Positions 45,485-54,843 of a stretch of DNA of 64,000 bases are shown in pieces. Source of the DNA: Flavobacteriaceae bacterium NBU2977 (lineage in GTDB: Bacteria > Bacteroidota > Bacteroidia > Flavobacteriales > Flavobacteriaceae). Below the pieces are notes generated by a model. That model was not told where the DNA came from, made no database searches, and saw nothing but the letters and a program-made list of their open reading frames with translations. Positions within the stretch are counted from its first letter, which is position 1, and every line of letters begins with the position of its first letter. The position numbers and the translations under genes are program-made. The DNA lies in NCBI GenBank assembly GCA_019931105.1, contig JAIOUW010000002.1, positions 558,001-622,000 of the forward strand, read 5' to 3'.

Positions 45485-46216
45485 TTGGAATACTCTTATA
45501 CCATAATCGATTCCGATGCCACCTCCAACTTGCAACTGCGACACTATTTGGAGGAATATGGCGACTTTGTACACTGTGGTCTAGCGCAAAATAGCGAAAC
45601 CGGACTGAATCAAATTCTAAAACATTCGCCTGATCTGGTTATTATCAACCTCAATGAAGATGCTTCTGCACATTTTCAGATGGTGGTCGAAATGCACCTT
45701 TACGTTAAAGATATACCGCTAATTATCGGCGTGGCCAAGACAAAGGCCTATGCCTATGACGCCATCAAGAATGATTTCTTCGACTATTGGCTACAGCCCT
45801 ATAATGAGTTTGACATCAGAAAATCGTTGTTACGCCTGAAAAAGAAACTACCAAAACCTGCAGAATCACATACACTTTGTTTAAAATCGTACAGCGATTT
45901 TCAATATCTCGACACCAGTGAAATTCTATACCTAAAAGCTGACAACAATACCACTGAATTCATTATGAAAGATGGGTCGGTCACCAATGCCTTTAAGACC
46001 TTGAAGTCTTTTGAGGGCCAATTGCCCAAAAACTTCGTGAGAATTCACCAGAGCTATATCGTAAATACAGATTATATCTCACGCATCAACTACGGCAAGA
46101 ACATTTGCTCGTTAAAAGATGTACCCAAACAACTACCTTTCTCAAAAGGTTATCGTGGCAACATAGACGGGTTGAAAAAAATGTTGTCAAAAAAGTCAAT
46201 CTCATCCTATAATTGA
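45485..46216 (+). CDS. Atypical LytTR regulator with a pseudo-receiver domain
   Basis: A 243-residue protein with response-regulator architecture: a receiver fold (about residues 4-118) and a LytTR DNA-binding domain (about 135-240; LKADNNTTEFIMKDG, FVRIHQSYIVNTDYI). In the receiver the phospho-acceptor Asp is Asn55 (DLVIINLN) and the switch Lys is Gln104 (YWLQPY), so ordinary phosphorylation is not possible. Control may be by protein interaction or oligomerisation. The start appears to be TTG at 45485, giving MEYSYTIIDSD; no upstream ATG is in frame. It heads a cluster of signalling genes. Confidence 0.9.
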   Translation: MEYSYTIIDSDATSNLQLRHYLEEYGDFVHCGLAQNSETGLNQILKHSPDLVIINLNEDASAHFQMVVEMHLYVKDIPLIIGVAKTKAYAYDAIKNDFFDYWLQPYNEFDIRKSLLRLKKKLPKPAESHTLCLKSYSDFQYLDTSEILYLKADNNTTEFIMKDGSVTNAFKTLKSFEGQLPKNFVRIHQSYIVNTDYISRINYGKNICSLKDVPKQLPFSKGYRGNIDGLKKMLSKKSISSYN

Positions 46217-46273
46217 ACCGATTCTTTCAAACTGGGTTCATACACTCTTAAAATACACCTGTTCACTCGTATT

Positions 46274-46281
46274 TATTTTTG
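46274..46281 (+). promoter_or_regulatory. Possible -7 box of the small lipoprotein gene
   Basis: TATTTTTG matches TAnnTTTG and lies 79 bases before the 57-residue lipoprotein ATG. I see no good -33 box at the usual spacing. Confidence 0.35.
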
Positions 46282-46359
46282 GTACCTACCCTTTTCTCAG
46301 ACTAAAGTTAGTTTAGCTACAGAACATTGACCTTTTAGTTAATAACCTTTTAAACTTTA

Positions 46360-46533
46360 ATGAAGATGAAAAAAGCAGTAAGTATTTTTGCGGTAGTATT
46401 GATGGCATTGGGTATGTTTTCTTGCCAACCTGAAAGCAGTGTAGAAGAAACACAAGCATTATATGATTTACAAGACGTTGATGCCAATGATAAAGATCAG
46501 ACACAAACTAGCAATGGTAGTGGTGGTCAATAA
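46360..46533 (+). CDS. Small lipoprotein (57 residues)
   Basis: A short gene, MKMKKAVSIFAVVL then LMALGMFSC: a full SPII signal with lipobox MFSC (Cys22). Only about 35 residues remain after cleavage (QPESSVEETQALYDL, then an Asp-rich and Ser/Gly-rich tail ending SGGQ). It is followed directly by a strong terminator at 46558-46587, so it is probably a monocistronic, abundant small message. It lies between the pseudo-receiver regulator and a TPR sensor kinase. The second Met (46366) is an alternative start. No family known to me. Confidence 0.8.
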   Translation: MKMKKAVSIFAVVLMALGMFSCQPESSVEETQALYDLQDVDANDKDQTQTSNGSGGQ

Positions 46534-46557
46534 AACACATTTCTCCTAAAATGTAAA

Positions 46558-46587
46558 GCCTTAAATAGACCATTTAAGGCTTTTTTT
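46558..46587 (+). terminator. Strong intrinsic terminator
   Basis: GCCTTAAAT (46558-46566) pairs with ATTTAAGGC (46572-46580) around a 5-nt loop, followed by seven Ts. It ends the small lipoprotein message. Confidence 0.93.
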
Positions 46588-46601
46588 CTATCTTGTAGTA
46601 A

Positions 46602-48713
46602 ATGTACTTTGTGACCAAAACATATAATTGCCTTGATAATGCCAAGTTATTGGCTATCTGCTTTTTATATCTATTACATTCATGTGGAAAACAAGGACAT
46701 CATTCCAAACCGGATGCGCAAAATGTAGCCCAGGATAGTGTTTTGATTTGGATCGAGAACAGTCTTGACAATCAAAAATCTAATTCGGAGCGATTGACCC
46801 TACTGAAAAGAGCGCGAGAAGCGGCAACCGGAAAATCCGATGACACTGTAAAACTGAAATACTTCTCGAGAATACAATGGTCGTTTTTAATGTTGGATGA
46901 TTCGGTCGAATTTAGAAAGTCGAATAAAATGGCAAAATCGATTGGGATTTCCATAGGGGATTCGGCCAACGTGGCAAGGCGCACTTGGGACCTGGCTTAT
47001 TTTTTTGAAAAAAAAGGCATAAAAGACAGTGCTTATTACCACTATGCCCAGGCCCAAAAAATCTTTGCCAGTTTGAACGATCAATTGAATGCCGCAAAGT
47101 TTTTATTTTTTATGGCCAATATTCAACAAAGTGTTAAGGATTATGTGGGTGGAGAAGCAAATACCATCAAGGCCATTGAGCTTTTAAAACCGTTAGATGC
47201 CAATGAGGATTTATATAGCTGTTATAACCTTTTGGGGGTCATAGCCAAAGATCTAAAGGAATTTGATCGCGCATTGGATTATTATAATACCGCCAACTAC
47301 TATCTTCAAAAGTTAGAAAACAAAAAGACTTTCGAAGCCTTTGAAAACAATAATTTGGGGGTGGTCTATATGGAAATGGGTGATTATAAGCAGGCTATTT
47401 TTTATTTCAGCAAAATTACAGAACAAGATGTTTTGAAAAAATCCAAGCCCGACCTATATGCTAGGGCCCAGCACAATTTAGCTGAAAGTAAATATAAGTC
47501 AGGTGATATTGTGGGTGTCGAAGGGTTATTAAAGAAAGCCCTTCGAACAAGGGATAGTATTCGGGACCTCACAGGTATGGCCGGTAGTTATTATTATCTT
47601 GCTGAGTATTATTTGGGTAAGCAAGATTCTATCACTGCATTATCGCATGCCCAAAAAGCCAAAGAATATGCCGCTCAGATTGAAAACAACGAACGTTTAT
47701 TGGAAACTTTGCAGCTATTGACCCGCGTCGATCCGCAAAATGCCACAAATTATACAAGAGAATACATTAACCTTAACGACAGCCTGCAATTGGCCGAACG
47801 TAAATTGCGCGACAAGTTTGCCCGGATCCGCTTTGAGACCGATGAGTTTATTGCCGAGAACGAAACACTTACCAAAGAAAAGCGTCTGTGGGCCGGTATT
47901 GCCATTGGTGTATTGGTCATGGCCTTTTTAGGGTACTTAGTAATCGACCAGCGCCGAAAGAACCAAAAATTAAGGTTTCAACGGGCCCAGCAAACGGCCA
48001 ACCAAGAAATTTTCAACTTGATGCTCTCTCAGCAGCAAAAATTCGATGAGGGCAAGAAAATGGAGCAAAAAAGAATTTCCGAAGAATTGCACGATGGGGT
48101 CTTGGGCAAAATGTTGGGTGCACGCATGGTCTTGACCGGCCTTAATAAAAAGTCGGACGATGAGGCCTTAGGGCAAAAAAAAGAGGCCCTTGAACTTTTA
48201 AGGAATATCGAGGGGGAAATACGTTCCATTTCGCATGAATTGAGCAACACGGCTTATAGTGATATGCCGAACTTTATCAATTCGATTCAAAACCTTATGG
48301 AAACCACAGAAAATGTATCGGAAATAAATACTACCTTCAACCATGACAACCAAGTTAAGTGGGACGGTCTTAGCGGTGACATCAAAATAAATCTGTACCG
48401 AATTGTTCAAGAAAGTATTCAAAATGTAGTAAAACACGCACAAAGTAATAATTTAGTGGTTAACTTTGCAGCGGTAAATGATTTACTCGATATTTCGATT
48501 ATCGATGACGGCAAAGGTTTCGATTTGAAAAAACGAAAAAAGGGCATTGGTATGCGCAACATAAGTTCTCGAATCGATAAATTGGGAGGGAGTTGGCATA
48601 TTGAAAGCGAAAAAGGTAAAGGAACAGGCTTATATCTTAAAATACCTATTATGTATCATTCCGAAGAACTGGATAATATATTGAAACAAGAAGGTATAAA
48701 AGTAAAAGTATAG
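46602..48713 (+). CDS. TPR-containing sensor histidine kinase (HisKA_3 type)
   Basis: A 703-residue kinase. The N-terminus has a lipoprotein-like signal (LLHSC near residue 28), then about 390 residues of TPR repeats (VIAKDLKEFDRALDYYNTANYYL; NNLGVVYMEMGDYKQAIFYF), a membrane segment near 429-449, and a NarL/UhpB-type core: His near residue 496 in ISEELHDGVLGKML, N-box VQESIQNVVKHAQ, G-box IDDGKGFDL and GIGMRNISSRI. It starts 15 bases after the terminator and 14 before the LuxR-type regulator, which is its evident partner. Confidence 0.94.
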   Translation: MYFVTKTYNCLDNAKLLAICFLYLLHSCGKQGHHSKPDAQNVAQDSVLIWIENSLDNQKSNSERLTLLKRAREAATGKSDDTVKLKYFSRIQWSFLMLDDSVEFRKSNKMAKSIGISIGDSANVARRTWDLAYFFEKKGIKDSAYYHYAQAQKIFASLNDQLNAAKFLFFMANIQQSVKDYVGGEANTIKAIELLKPLDANEDLYSCYNLLGVIAKDLKEFDRALDYYNTANYYLQKLENKKTFEAFENNNLGVVYMEMGDYKQAIFYFSKITEQDVLKKSKPDLYARAQHNLAESKYKSGDIVGVEGLLKKALRTRDSIRDLTGMAGSYYYLAEYYLGKQDSITALSHAQKAKEYAAQIENNERLLETLQLLTRVDPQNATNYTREYINLNDSLQLAERKLRDKFARIRFETDEFIAENETLTKEKRLWAGIAIGVLVMAFLGYLVIDQRRKNQKLRFQRAQQTANQEIFNLMLSQQQKFDEGKKMEQKRISEELHDGVLGKMLGARMVLTGLNKKSDDEALGQKKEALELLRNIEGEIRSISHELSNTAYSDMPNFINSIQNLMETTENVSEINTTFNHDNQVKWDGLSGDIKINLYRIVQESIQNVVKHAQSNNLVVNFAAVNDLLDISIIDDGKGFDLKKRKKGIGMRNISSRIDKLGGSWHIESEKGKGTGLYLKIPIMYHSEELDNILKQEGIKVKV

Positions 48714-48727
48714 GTATATATTATTAC

Positions 48728-49399
48728 ATGGAAGAGTATAAACGTATTTTGGCAGTCGACGACCATGAAATGACAACTTTGGGTTATAAGTATATCCTAG
48801 AGGGTGCCAGTTTCGACGGTTATGAAGTAATGGTGGATACTTGCAAATCTTTTGATGAGGCAACTCGTAGAATAAAAGAATCTGAAAAGCTTTATCGTTA
48901 CGACATCTTTTTGTTTGATATTCAATTGTTCTCACCAGAAACAAAAGACCCCCGTTCGGGGGAAGACTTGGGTAAATTGGCGCGTAAAGTCGCGCCGAAT
49001 ACAAAATTGGTCTACATGTCATCCTTTAGTGATGCTTTCAGAATCAAAAGCATTCTGCAAGCTACAGATCCCGACGGTTACATGGTCAAGTCTGAAATCG
49101 ATGAGGAATCGTTAATCCACATGGTGAAAAAAGTCATCTCTGACCCTCCATATTATACGGCCAGTGCCCTGTCGGTAATAAGAAAGACAATGGCCAATAA
49201 TGATTTAATAGACGATACCGACAAAAAAATCCTTTATCATATTGCAACAGGAGTGCGTACAAAAGACATTTCGCCGTTGCTATCCTTATCACTAACTACC
49301 ATCGAGACAAGAAAAAGAAAGATAAAAACACTTTTCGGAATAGATGATGGTAATGATTTTAGCCTGATAGAGCGTGCCCGTGAAAAAGGTTTCATCTAA
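48728..49399 (+). CDS. LuxR-type (NarL-family) response regulator
   Basis: A 223-residue DNA-binding regulator. The receiver has the acidic pair in VDDHE, phospho-acceptor Asp64 (IFLFDIQL) and the switch Lys in DGYMVKSE. The C-terminal HTH_LuxR domain (about 155-220) has the typical ILYHIATGVRTKDISPLLSLSLTTIETRKRKI pattern. It is paired with the HisKA_3 kinase directly upstream. Targets unknown; the 49.5-kb gene and the small lipoprotein are natural candidates. Confidence 0.93.
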   Translation: MEEYKRILAVDDHEMTTLGYKYILEGASFDGYEVMVDTCKSFDEATRRIKESEKLYRYDIFLFDIQLFSPETKDPRSGEDLGKLARKVAPNTKLVYMSSFSDAFRIKSILQATDPDGYMVKSEIDEESLIHMVKKVISDPPYYTASALSVIRKTMANNDLIDDTDKKILYHIATGVRTKDISPLLSLSLTTIETRKRKIKTLFGIDDGNDFSLIERAREKGFI

Positions 49400-49468
49400 A
49401 TAGTCAATATTTTTAATTTTTAAATACTTGTAAATAAGCATTTTAAACAAAAATTGAATGTTTTAGAC

Positions 49469-49495
49469 AAAAACCTTCTTTTTTACAAGGTTTTT
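49469..49495 (+). terminator. Intrinsic terminator after the LuxR-type regulator
   Basis: AAAAACCTT (49469-49477) pairs with AAGGTTTTT (49487-49495). It repeats the arms of the hairpin at 45406-45430, so near-identical terminators bracket the signalling cluster. Confidence 0.82.
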
Positions 49496-49558
49496 ATGTG
49501 GTCGAAAATGGTTGCTTACTGCTAACTTTGATAGAGGACAGACTTTTGCAAACCAACT

Positions 49559-50215
49559 ATGCCATTCACTCCTGATAATTTTAGAAATGCATTGTTCAAG
49601 GGAGGTTCGAAAGAATTTCAATTATTAGGGCTCGATGCCTTTGTAAATGCCCTTGAAAAAGATTTTTTTTCCTCAATTTACCTTACAAAGAGACTTAACG
49701 AAAAGAACGAGTGCTTGCTGACTTTGGAGTTGACCTGCAACCTGAGCCTAGCAGGGCTGTTGTTCCATTTTAAGAAAGATGAATGGGGAGCATTTCATTC
49801 GAAGGGATATTCGTTGACAAGGCATCTTAAAATACTTGAATCAAAGAACCCCTTTTTCATTGACGTTGATGAATTTTCGATTTTTCTGAAAGATACGGCG
49901 ATTATCATCAATAGGATACATTCCCGAAGTATCACCGTTGAATTGCAGAATATCGTTTCAGAGATTGGAAGGCATTATGTATATATGACGAAAGAGTTGG
50001 GTGAAATGCCTTTTGAAATATATATTCCTGTCTTTGATTCTGATGAGGAAGAGCTACATATCGATAGCTTGCTCGACGGCCCTGTATTCATTGAAAGGGA
50101 TAAAAAGGAATACTATAGGTATTGGGGGCTCTATTTTGAATCGGAAAAAAATCCACTTATTTACGAACTGGAGAAGCGTGCGTTGCTGCCCGGAAGTCTG
50201 TTCATTTTCCCATGA
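49559..50215 (+). CDS. Protein of unknown function, 218 residues
   Basis: A soluble protein without signal peptide or membrane segment, mixed alpha/beta, with several aromatic and acidic patches (FDSDEEELHIDSLLDG, YYRYWGLYFESEKNP). No family recognised. A TAACTTTG box at 49523-49530 fits the -7 element of Bacteroidota promoters. Its place just after the two-component system makes regulation by that system a reasonable guess. Confidence 0.7.
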   Translation: MPFTPDNFRNALFKGGSKEFQLLGLDAFVNALEKDFFSSIYLTKRLNEKNECLLTLELTCNLSLAGLLFHFKKDEWGAFHSKGYSLTRHLKILESKNPFFIDVDEFSIFLKDTAIIINRIHSRSITVELQNIVSEIGRHYVYMTKELGEMPFEIYIPVFDSDEEELHIDSLLDGPVFIERDKKEYYRYWGLYFESEKNPLIYELEKRALLPGSLFIFP

Positions 50216-50249
50216 ACATACCAACTATTTAGGCGTTTTTTAATAAAAT

Positions 50250-51524
50250 TCAGGCATTGAACAATGCCCTAGTTCCCATCATTTCATTGACCTCACCTTT
50301 AACTGATGCTATTATACTTTCATCGTCAGGGTTCATCAGTACGCGATCGACCAAATCCACAATCTTGGCCATATCTTCAACTTCGAGTCCTCTTGTGGTA
50401 ATTGCAGCCGTACCGAACCTTATACCTGAAGTCACAAAGGGAGATTTATCATCAAAGGGCACCATATTCTTATTGGCCGTGATATCTGCCTTGACCAACA
50501 CCTTTTCGGCATCCTTTCCCGTGATGTTCTTGTTACGCAGGTCTATCAACATCATGTGGTTATCGGTTCCACCGGAAATGATATGATAACCCCTAGCCAC
50601 GAAAGCTTTGGCCATGGCAGCGGCATTTTTCTTGACACGCAATTGGTATTGTAAAAAATCATCTGAAAGTGCTTCACCAAAGGCCACCGCTTTTGCGGCT
50701 ATAATATGCTCCAAGGGCCCGCCTTGATTTCCGGGAAAAACCGCCAAATCCAAAAGTGCCGACATTTTTCTAAGGTTTCCGTTCTTTAGTTTGATTCCAA
50801 ATGGGTTGTCGAAATCCTTTCCCATCAAAATCAATCCACCCCTTGGCCCACGTAGGGTTTTGTGGGTCGTGGTAGTAACGATATGGCAATGGGGTATCGG
50901 GTCGTTCATGATACCTTTGGCGATCAAACCTGCCGGGTGCGAGATGTCCGCAACTAAAATCGCATTGACGCTGTCGGCAATTTCGCGAAACTTGGCAAAG
51001 TCCATATCGCGCGAATATGCCGAAGCACCTGCCATAATAAGTTTCGGTTTTTCCTTAAGGGCAATTTCTTGTATCTTTTCGTAATTCAACACTCCGGTTT
51101 CTTCATCAACACCATAAAAAACAGGCCTGTACAGCTTACCTGAAAAGTTCACGGGTGAACCATGGGTCAAATGCCCCCCATGCGATAGGTCAAAACCCAA
51201 AATGGTATCTCCCGGGCTAAGGCATGCATGATAGACCGAAGCATTAGCCTGAGACCCCGAGTGCGGCTGTACATTGGCATATTCGGCGCCAAATAGTTCT
51301 TTTGCGCGATCGATGGCCAACTGTTCTACCTCATCGACTACCTCACAACCTCCGTAGTAGCGTTTGCCAGGATAGCCTTCGGCATATTTATTGGTCAATA
51401 CCGAACCGGCAGCTTCCATCACCTGGGGACTAGTAAAGTTCTCTGAGGCAATGAGTTCGATTCCATTAATCTGGCGTTGTTTTTCTGCTTCGATAAGTTC
51501 AAAGACGCGGGTATCTCGTTGCAT
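50250..51524 (-). CDS. glyA: Serine hydroxymethyltransferase
   Basis: A PLP enzyme that interconverts serine and glycine and charges tetrahydrofolate with one-carbon units. The start [18 protein letters not shown] (51524) gives 424 residues; the longer open frame is not conserved-looking. Key parts are [15 protein letters not shown], the PLP-binding Lys in [15 protein letters not shown], and [21 protein letters not shown] -7 box lies on the minus strand at 51558-51551. Divergent from fahA. Confidence 0.98.
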   Translation of the reverse strand: MQRDTRVFELIEAEKQRQINGIELIASENFTSPQVMEAAGSVLTNKYAEGYPGKRYYGGCEVVDEVEQLAIDRAKELFGAEYANVQPHSGSQANASVYHACLSPGDTILGFDLSHGGHLTHGSPVNFSGKLYRPVFYGVDEETGVLNYEKIQEIALKEKPKLIMAGASAYSRDMDFAKFREIADSVNAILVADISHPAGLIAKGIMNDPIPHCHIVTTTTHKTLRGPRGGLILMGKDFDNPFGIKLKNGNLRKMSALLDLAVFPGNQGGPLEHIIAAKAVAFGEALSDDFLQYQLRVKKNAAAMAKAFVARGYHIISGGTDNHMMLIDLRNKNITGKDAEKVLVKADITANKNMVPFDDKSPFVTSGIRFGTAAITTRGLEVEDMAKIVDLVDRVLMNPDDESIIASVKGEVNEMMGTRALFNA

Positions 51525-51590
51525 AGTCGGATATACTGTTAAATGAGTGGCAAAAATACAAATTGACAATCGTTAATTGGTAGAAAAGAA

Positions 51591-51598
51591 TATATTTG
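51591..51598 (+). promoter_or_regulatory. Possible -7 box of fahA
   Basis: TATATTTG fits TAnnTTTG and lies 38 bases before the fahA ATG; no good -33 box is seen at the usual distance. Confidence 0.4.
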
Positions 51599-51635
51599 AT
51601 CAAGAATTTATCAAACGAAAATTAACAAATCGTCC

Positions 51636-52916
51636 ATGTCTTTAAAAGCAAACAACCCTAACAAAAAAACTTGGCTCACGGTTCCCGACAATTCGGATTT
51701 TCCAATTCAAAACATCCCGTTCGGGGTCTTTCTGACCCGCAATGACATTATCACCATCGGTACCCGAATCGGTGATACAGCCATAGATTTGGGTGCGCTG
51801 CACCAACTGGGATATTTCTCGGGAATACCCTTGACCGAGGACATATTTTTACAAGACACCTTGAACGATTTTATCTCCGATGGCAAAAAGACCTGGCGTT
51901 TGGTACGTAATCGTATAAGTGAGATCTTCGATATTCATAGTACAGGTCTTCAGCACAATGAGGAACATAAAAAAATCGTGCTGTTCGCAATCGATGAAAT
52001 AGAAATGCAATTGCCCGTATTGATCGGCGATTATACCGATTTCTATTCGAGCAAGGAACATGCCACCAACGTTGGCACGATGTTCCGTGATCCCGAAAAT
52101 GCCCTTATGCCCAATTGGTTGCACCTCCCGGTAGGTTATCACGGTAGAAGTTCTACCATCGTGCCCAGCGGAACGGCGGTACGTCGGCCCATGGGACAAA
52201 CGTTGCCCAAGGGGGCGGAAAAACCATTGTTCGGCCCATCGCGATTGGTCGATTTTGAGCTTGAAATGGCCTTTATCACGACTGATGCCAACGCCATGGG
52301 TGAACCTATCGACATAAACGAGGCCGAGGATTACATTTTCGGAATGGTAATTTTCAACGATTGGAGTGCCCGTGACATTCAAAAGTGGGAATATGTTCCG
52401 CTCGGCCCTTTTCTGGCCAAGAGCTTCGCTTCGTCGATTTCTCCATGGATAGTTACCCTTGATGCCTTGGAGCCTTTTAGGGTGGAGAGCCCGAAACAGG
52501 ATCCGGAACCATTTCCTTACCTAAAGCAATCTGGCAAGCATAGCTTTGACATTCACTTGGAAGTCGATCTTACTCCCGAAGGAGGTTCCCCGACTACCGT
52601 GACCAGATCAAATTTCAAATATATGTATTGGACAATGGCCCAACAGTTGGCCCACCATACCATTAATGGCTGTAAGGTCAACAGTGGCGACATGATGGGC
52701 AGTGGCACTCTATCTGGACCAACTCCCGATTCTTACGGCTCCATGCTAGAACTGGCTTGGCAAGGCACCAAACCCATTGCCCTACAAAATGGGGAGGAAC
52801 GTAAGTTCGTCCATGACGGTGATACGGTAACAATGAAAGGCTATTGCGAAAAAAATGGTATCAGAATCGGTTTTGGTGACCTAAGCACAAAACTGTTGCC
52901 TGCCCTTAAGGCCTAA
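51636..52916 (+). CDS. fahA: Fumarylacetoacetase
   Basis: The last enzyme of tyrosine and phenylalanine breakdown; it splits fumarylacetoacetate into fumarate and acetoacetate. The 426 residues have an N-terminal SH3-like domain and the catalytic FAH fold: FYSSKEHATNVGTMFR, LPVGYHGRSSTIV (catalytic His), LVDFELEMAF (metal-binding Glu residues), IFNDWSARDIQKWEY, and DGDTVTMKGYCEK. Other tyrosine-catabolism genes (hpd, hmgA) are not in the window. Confidence 0.97.
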   Translation: MSLKANNPNKKTWLTVPDNSDFPIQNIPFGVFLTRNDIITIGTRIGDTAIDLGALHQLGYFSGIPLTEDIFLQDTLNDFISDGKKTWRLVRNRISEIFDIHSTGLQHNEEHKKIVLFAIDEIEMQLPVLIGDYTDFYSSKEHATNVGTMFRDPENALMPNWLHLPVGYHGRSSTIVPSGTAVRRPMGQTLPKGAEKPLFGPSRLVDFELEMAFITTDANAMGEPIDINEAEDYIFGMVIFNDWSARDIQKWEYVPLGPFLAKSFASSISPWIVTLDALEPFRVESPKQDPEPFPYLKQSGKHSFDIHLEVDLTPEGGSPTTVTRSNFKYMYWTMAQQLAHHTINGCKVNSGDMMGSGTLSGPTPDSYGSMLELAWQGTKPIALQNGEERKFVHDGDTVTMKGYCEKNGIRIGFGDLSTKLLPALKA

Positions 52917-53000
52917 AATACCCTTTTTTCGGTCCGCACATCTGATTTATACTATCGATGGCCGTTTTTCGTTATGGTCTAGACAGGTTTTGGCATGGCA

Positions 53001-53013
53001 ATTGAAATTCAAT
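53001..53013. promoter_or_regulatory. Short palindrome before the TPR lipoprotein gene
   Basis: ATTGAA, one base, TTCAAT, 25 bases before the ATG at 53038. It could be an operator or chance. Confidence 0.25.
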
Positions 53014-53037
53014 GCTTAAACCTTAAAGTCTAACGTC

Positions 53038-54249
53038 ATGAAGAAAGCAATACTATTTTCGGTAATATCATTTGTTTTAATTGCCTGTGGAGGGGTCAAA
53101 AATACCCAAAAGGCCATTAACACGGGTAATTACGACAGTGCCATTCGCAAGGCCATAGACAATTTGGCCAATAACAAGGAGAAAAAGAGCAATCAGCCTT
53201 ATATCATTCTTTTGGAAGAAGCTTTTGAAAAGAATACCACAAGAGAATTGGAAAGAATCGGTTTCTTGGAAGACGATGAAAATCCCGCTCATTACGAAAC
53301 AATCTACAACACCTATGTAAACCTGAGGTCGATACAGGAGCAGATCAAACCTTTGCTTCCCTTGCATATCTACGAAGAAAACAGGGATGCGCATTTTTCT
53401 TTCAACAACTATCAAGATGCCATTCTTGATTCAAAAGATGACCTGTCGGAATATCTATATGACAACGCCTCGAATCTTTTGAAAAACGCTACCAGCAAAT
53501 TCGATTATCGAAAGGCCTATGATGATTTCGTTTATTTGGAGGAAATCAATCCCGGTTACGACGATGTCAAGCTTAGAATCGAAGAAGCCCATAGAAAAGG
53601 CCTCGATTTTGTAAAAGTCAGCATGGTAAACGATACCGACAAGATCGTTCCGACCCGACTAGAAGAAGAATTGTTGAATTTCAACGCCTATGGCCTTGAT
53701 GATCTATGGACCACGTACCATACCAATGCTTTGAAAAACGTTGATTACGATTATGAAATGCAGGTCGCCTTTAAAGAGATCAATATATCACCGGAACGTG
53801 TCAACGAAAAACAGGTCATTAAGGAGAAGCAGATCAAAGATGGATATAAATATCTCTATGATTCCAACGGGAATATCGTAAAAGATAGCCTTGGCAATAA
53901 GATCAAGGTCGATAAATTCAAGACGGTTCGCTGTGATTTTTATCAATTTACGCAGCACAAGGCCGCGCAGGTCACGGGCAATGTCAGTTATATCGATTTG
54001 AGAACAAAACAGCAACTGAATACCTATCCGTTATCAAGCGAATTTGTATTCGAGCATGCATATGCCAATTACAAAGGCGACAAACGTGCCCTGGACAATG
54101 ATCTCGTTGCCTTACTCGATTTGGCCGCAGTGCCTTTTCCAAATGATGAGCAAATGGTTTATGATGCAGGTGAGGATATCAAAAACCGAATCAAGAACAT
54201 AATACTTCGGCACAAATTCGACCCGAATAGAAACTTATCGTCGCGATAG
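53038..54249 (+). CDS. Lipoprotein with helical TPR-like region, unknown function
   Basis: A 403-residue lipoprotein (lipobox LIAC, Cys17). The N-terminal half is helical and TPR-like (GNYDSAIRKAIDNLANNKE; AYDDFVYLEEINPGYDDVKLRIEEAH), and the C-terminal half is mixed with a beta-rich segment (YKYLYDSNGNIVKDSLGNKIKV). No enzyme motif. It is a Bacteroidota-type surface protein; partner unknown. A strong terminator follows at once. Confidence 0.75.
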   Translation: MKKAILFSVISFVLIACGGVKNTQKAINTGNYDSAIRKAIDNLANNKEKKSNQPYIILLEEAFEKNTTRELERIGFLEDDENPAHYETIYNTYVNLRSIQEQIKPLLPLHIYEENRDAHFSFNNYQDAILDSKDDLSEYLYDNASNLLKNATSKFDYRKAYDDFVYLEEINPGYDDVKLRIEEAHRKGLDFVKVSMVNDTDKIVPTRLEEELLNFNAYGLDDLWTTYHTNALKNVDYDYEMQVAFKEINISPERVNEKQVIKEKQIKDGYKYLYDSNGNIVKDSLGNKIKVDKFKTVRCDFYQFTQHKAAQVTGNVSYIDLRTKQQLNTYPLSSEFVFEHAYANYKGDKRALDNDLVALLDLAAVPFPNDEQMVYDAGEDIKNRIKNIILRHKFDPNRNLSSR

Positions 54250-54251
54250 TT

Positions 54252-54286
54252 AAAAAGGTCTTTCCTGAAATTGGAAAGACCTTTTT
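54252..54286. terminator. Bidirectional intrinsic terminator
   Basis: AAAAAGGTCTTTCC (54252-54265) pairs perfectly with GGAAAGACCTTTTT (54273-54286) around a 7-nt loop, with T runs on both strands. It serves the TPR lipoprotein gene and the convergent ytxJ gene. Confidence 0.93.
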
Positions 54287-54287
54287 T

Positions 54288-54686
54288 TCAAACCAACGTT
54301 TTTAGATCCAAGTCGTTGATTCCGCCATGGGAATCGTGGGCCACCACTACCCCATTTTTGACGACCAACAACTGCGGTGATTGGTGCGCGACCTGAAATC
54401 TCGAAGCGATCTCGTTCGAAAGTCCGCGAAAACTATGTAGGTCTAAATAGTAGAGATCGACCTGATTCTCCTTGAAGTCAAAATTTTTTCCGAACCTATT
54501 GAGCACCATTCTACTGATTCCACAGGTAGTCGAGTGCTTGAACAGCATTTGGGTCCGTAATGCCGACTTATCGATAATTTCATCCAACTGCTCTGTCGAT
54601 GTTAAAGGTACCCAGGGAATCTTAATATTTTCCTTGGTTTCACCAATATCTTTTTTTCCAAATAATTTACCGAACATACCTATCAT
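54288..54686 (-). CDS. ytxJ: Bacillithiol-system redox protein YtxJ
   Basis: A 132-residue monothiol thioredoxin-like protein. The active site is FKHSTTCGISRM (single Cys near residue 55), followed by the cis-Pro region HQSPQLLVV. YtxJ acts as a bacilliredoxin-type protein removing bacillithiol from protein thiols, so this organism probably makes bacillithiol. The Met at codon 4 is an alternative start. Divergent from clpB. Confidence 0.9.
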   Translation of the reverse strand: MIGMFGKLFGKKDIGETKENIKIPWVPLTSTEQLDEIIDKSALRTQMLFKHSTTCGISRMVLNRFGKNFDFKENQVDLYYLDLHSFRGLSNEIASRFQVAHQSPQLLVVKNGVVVAHDSHGGINDLDLKTLV

Positions 54687-54843
54687 TTTTAGTACCTGCC
54701 GTACATCCCTCCCAAACTTACAAACTGACTAAATGTCTGATTATTATTGACTTTACAAGACATTTTGTCTGGTAAAAAGCATTGGTAAGGTTGTTGTCGT
54801 ATTCTAGCCAAAAGTAAACAATAACAACAAAAAGAATTGATAT

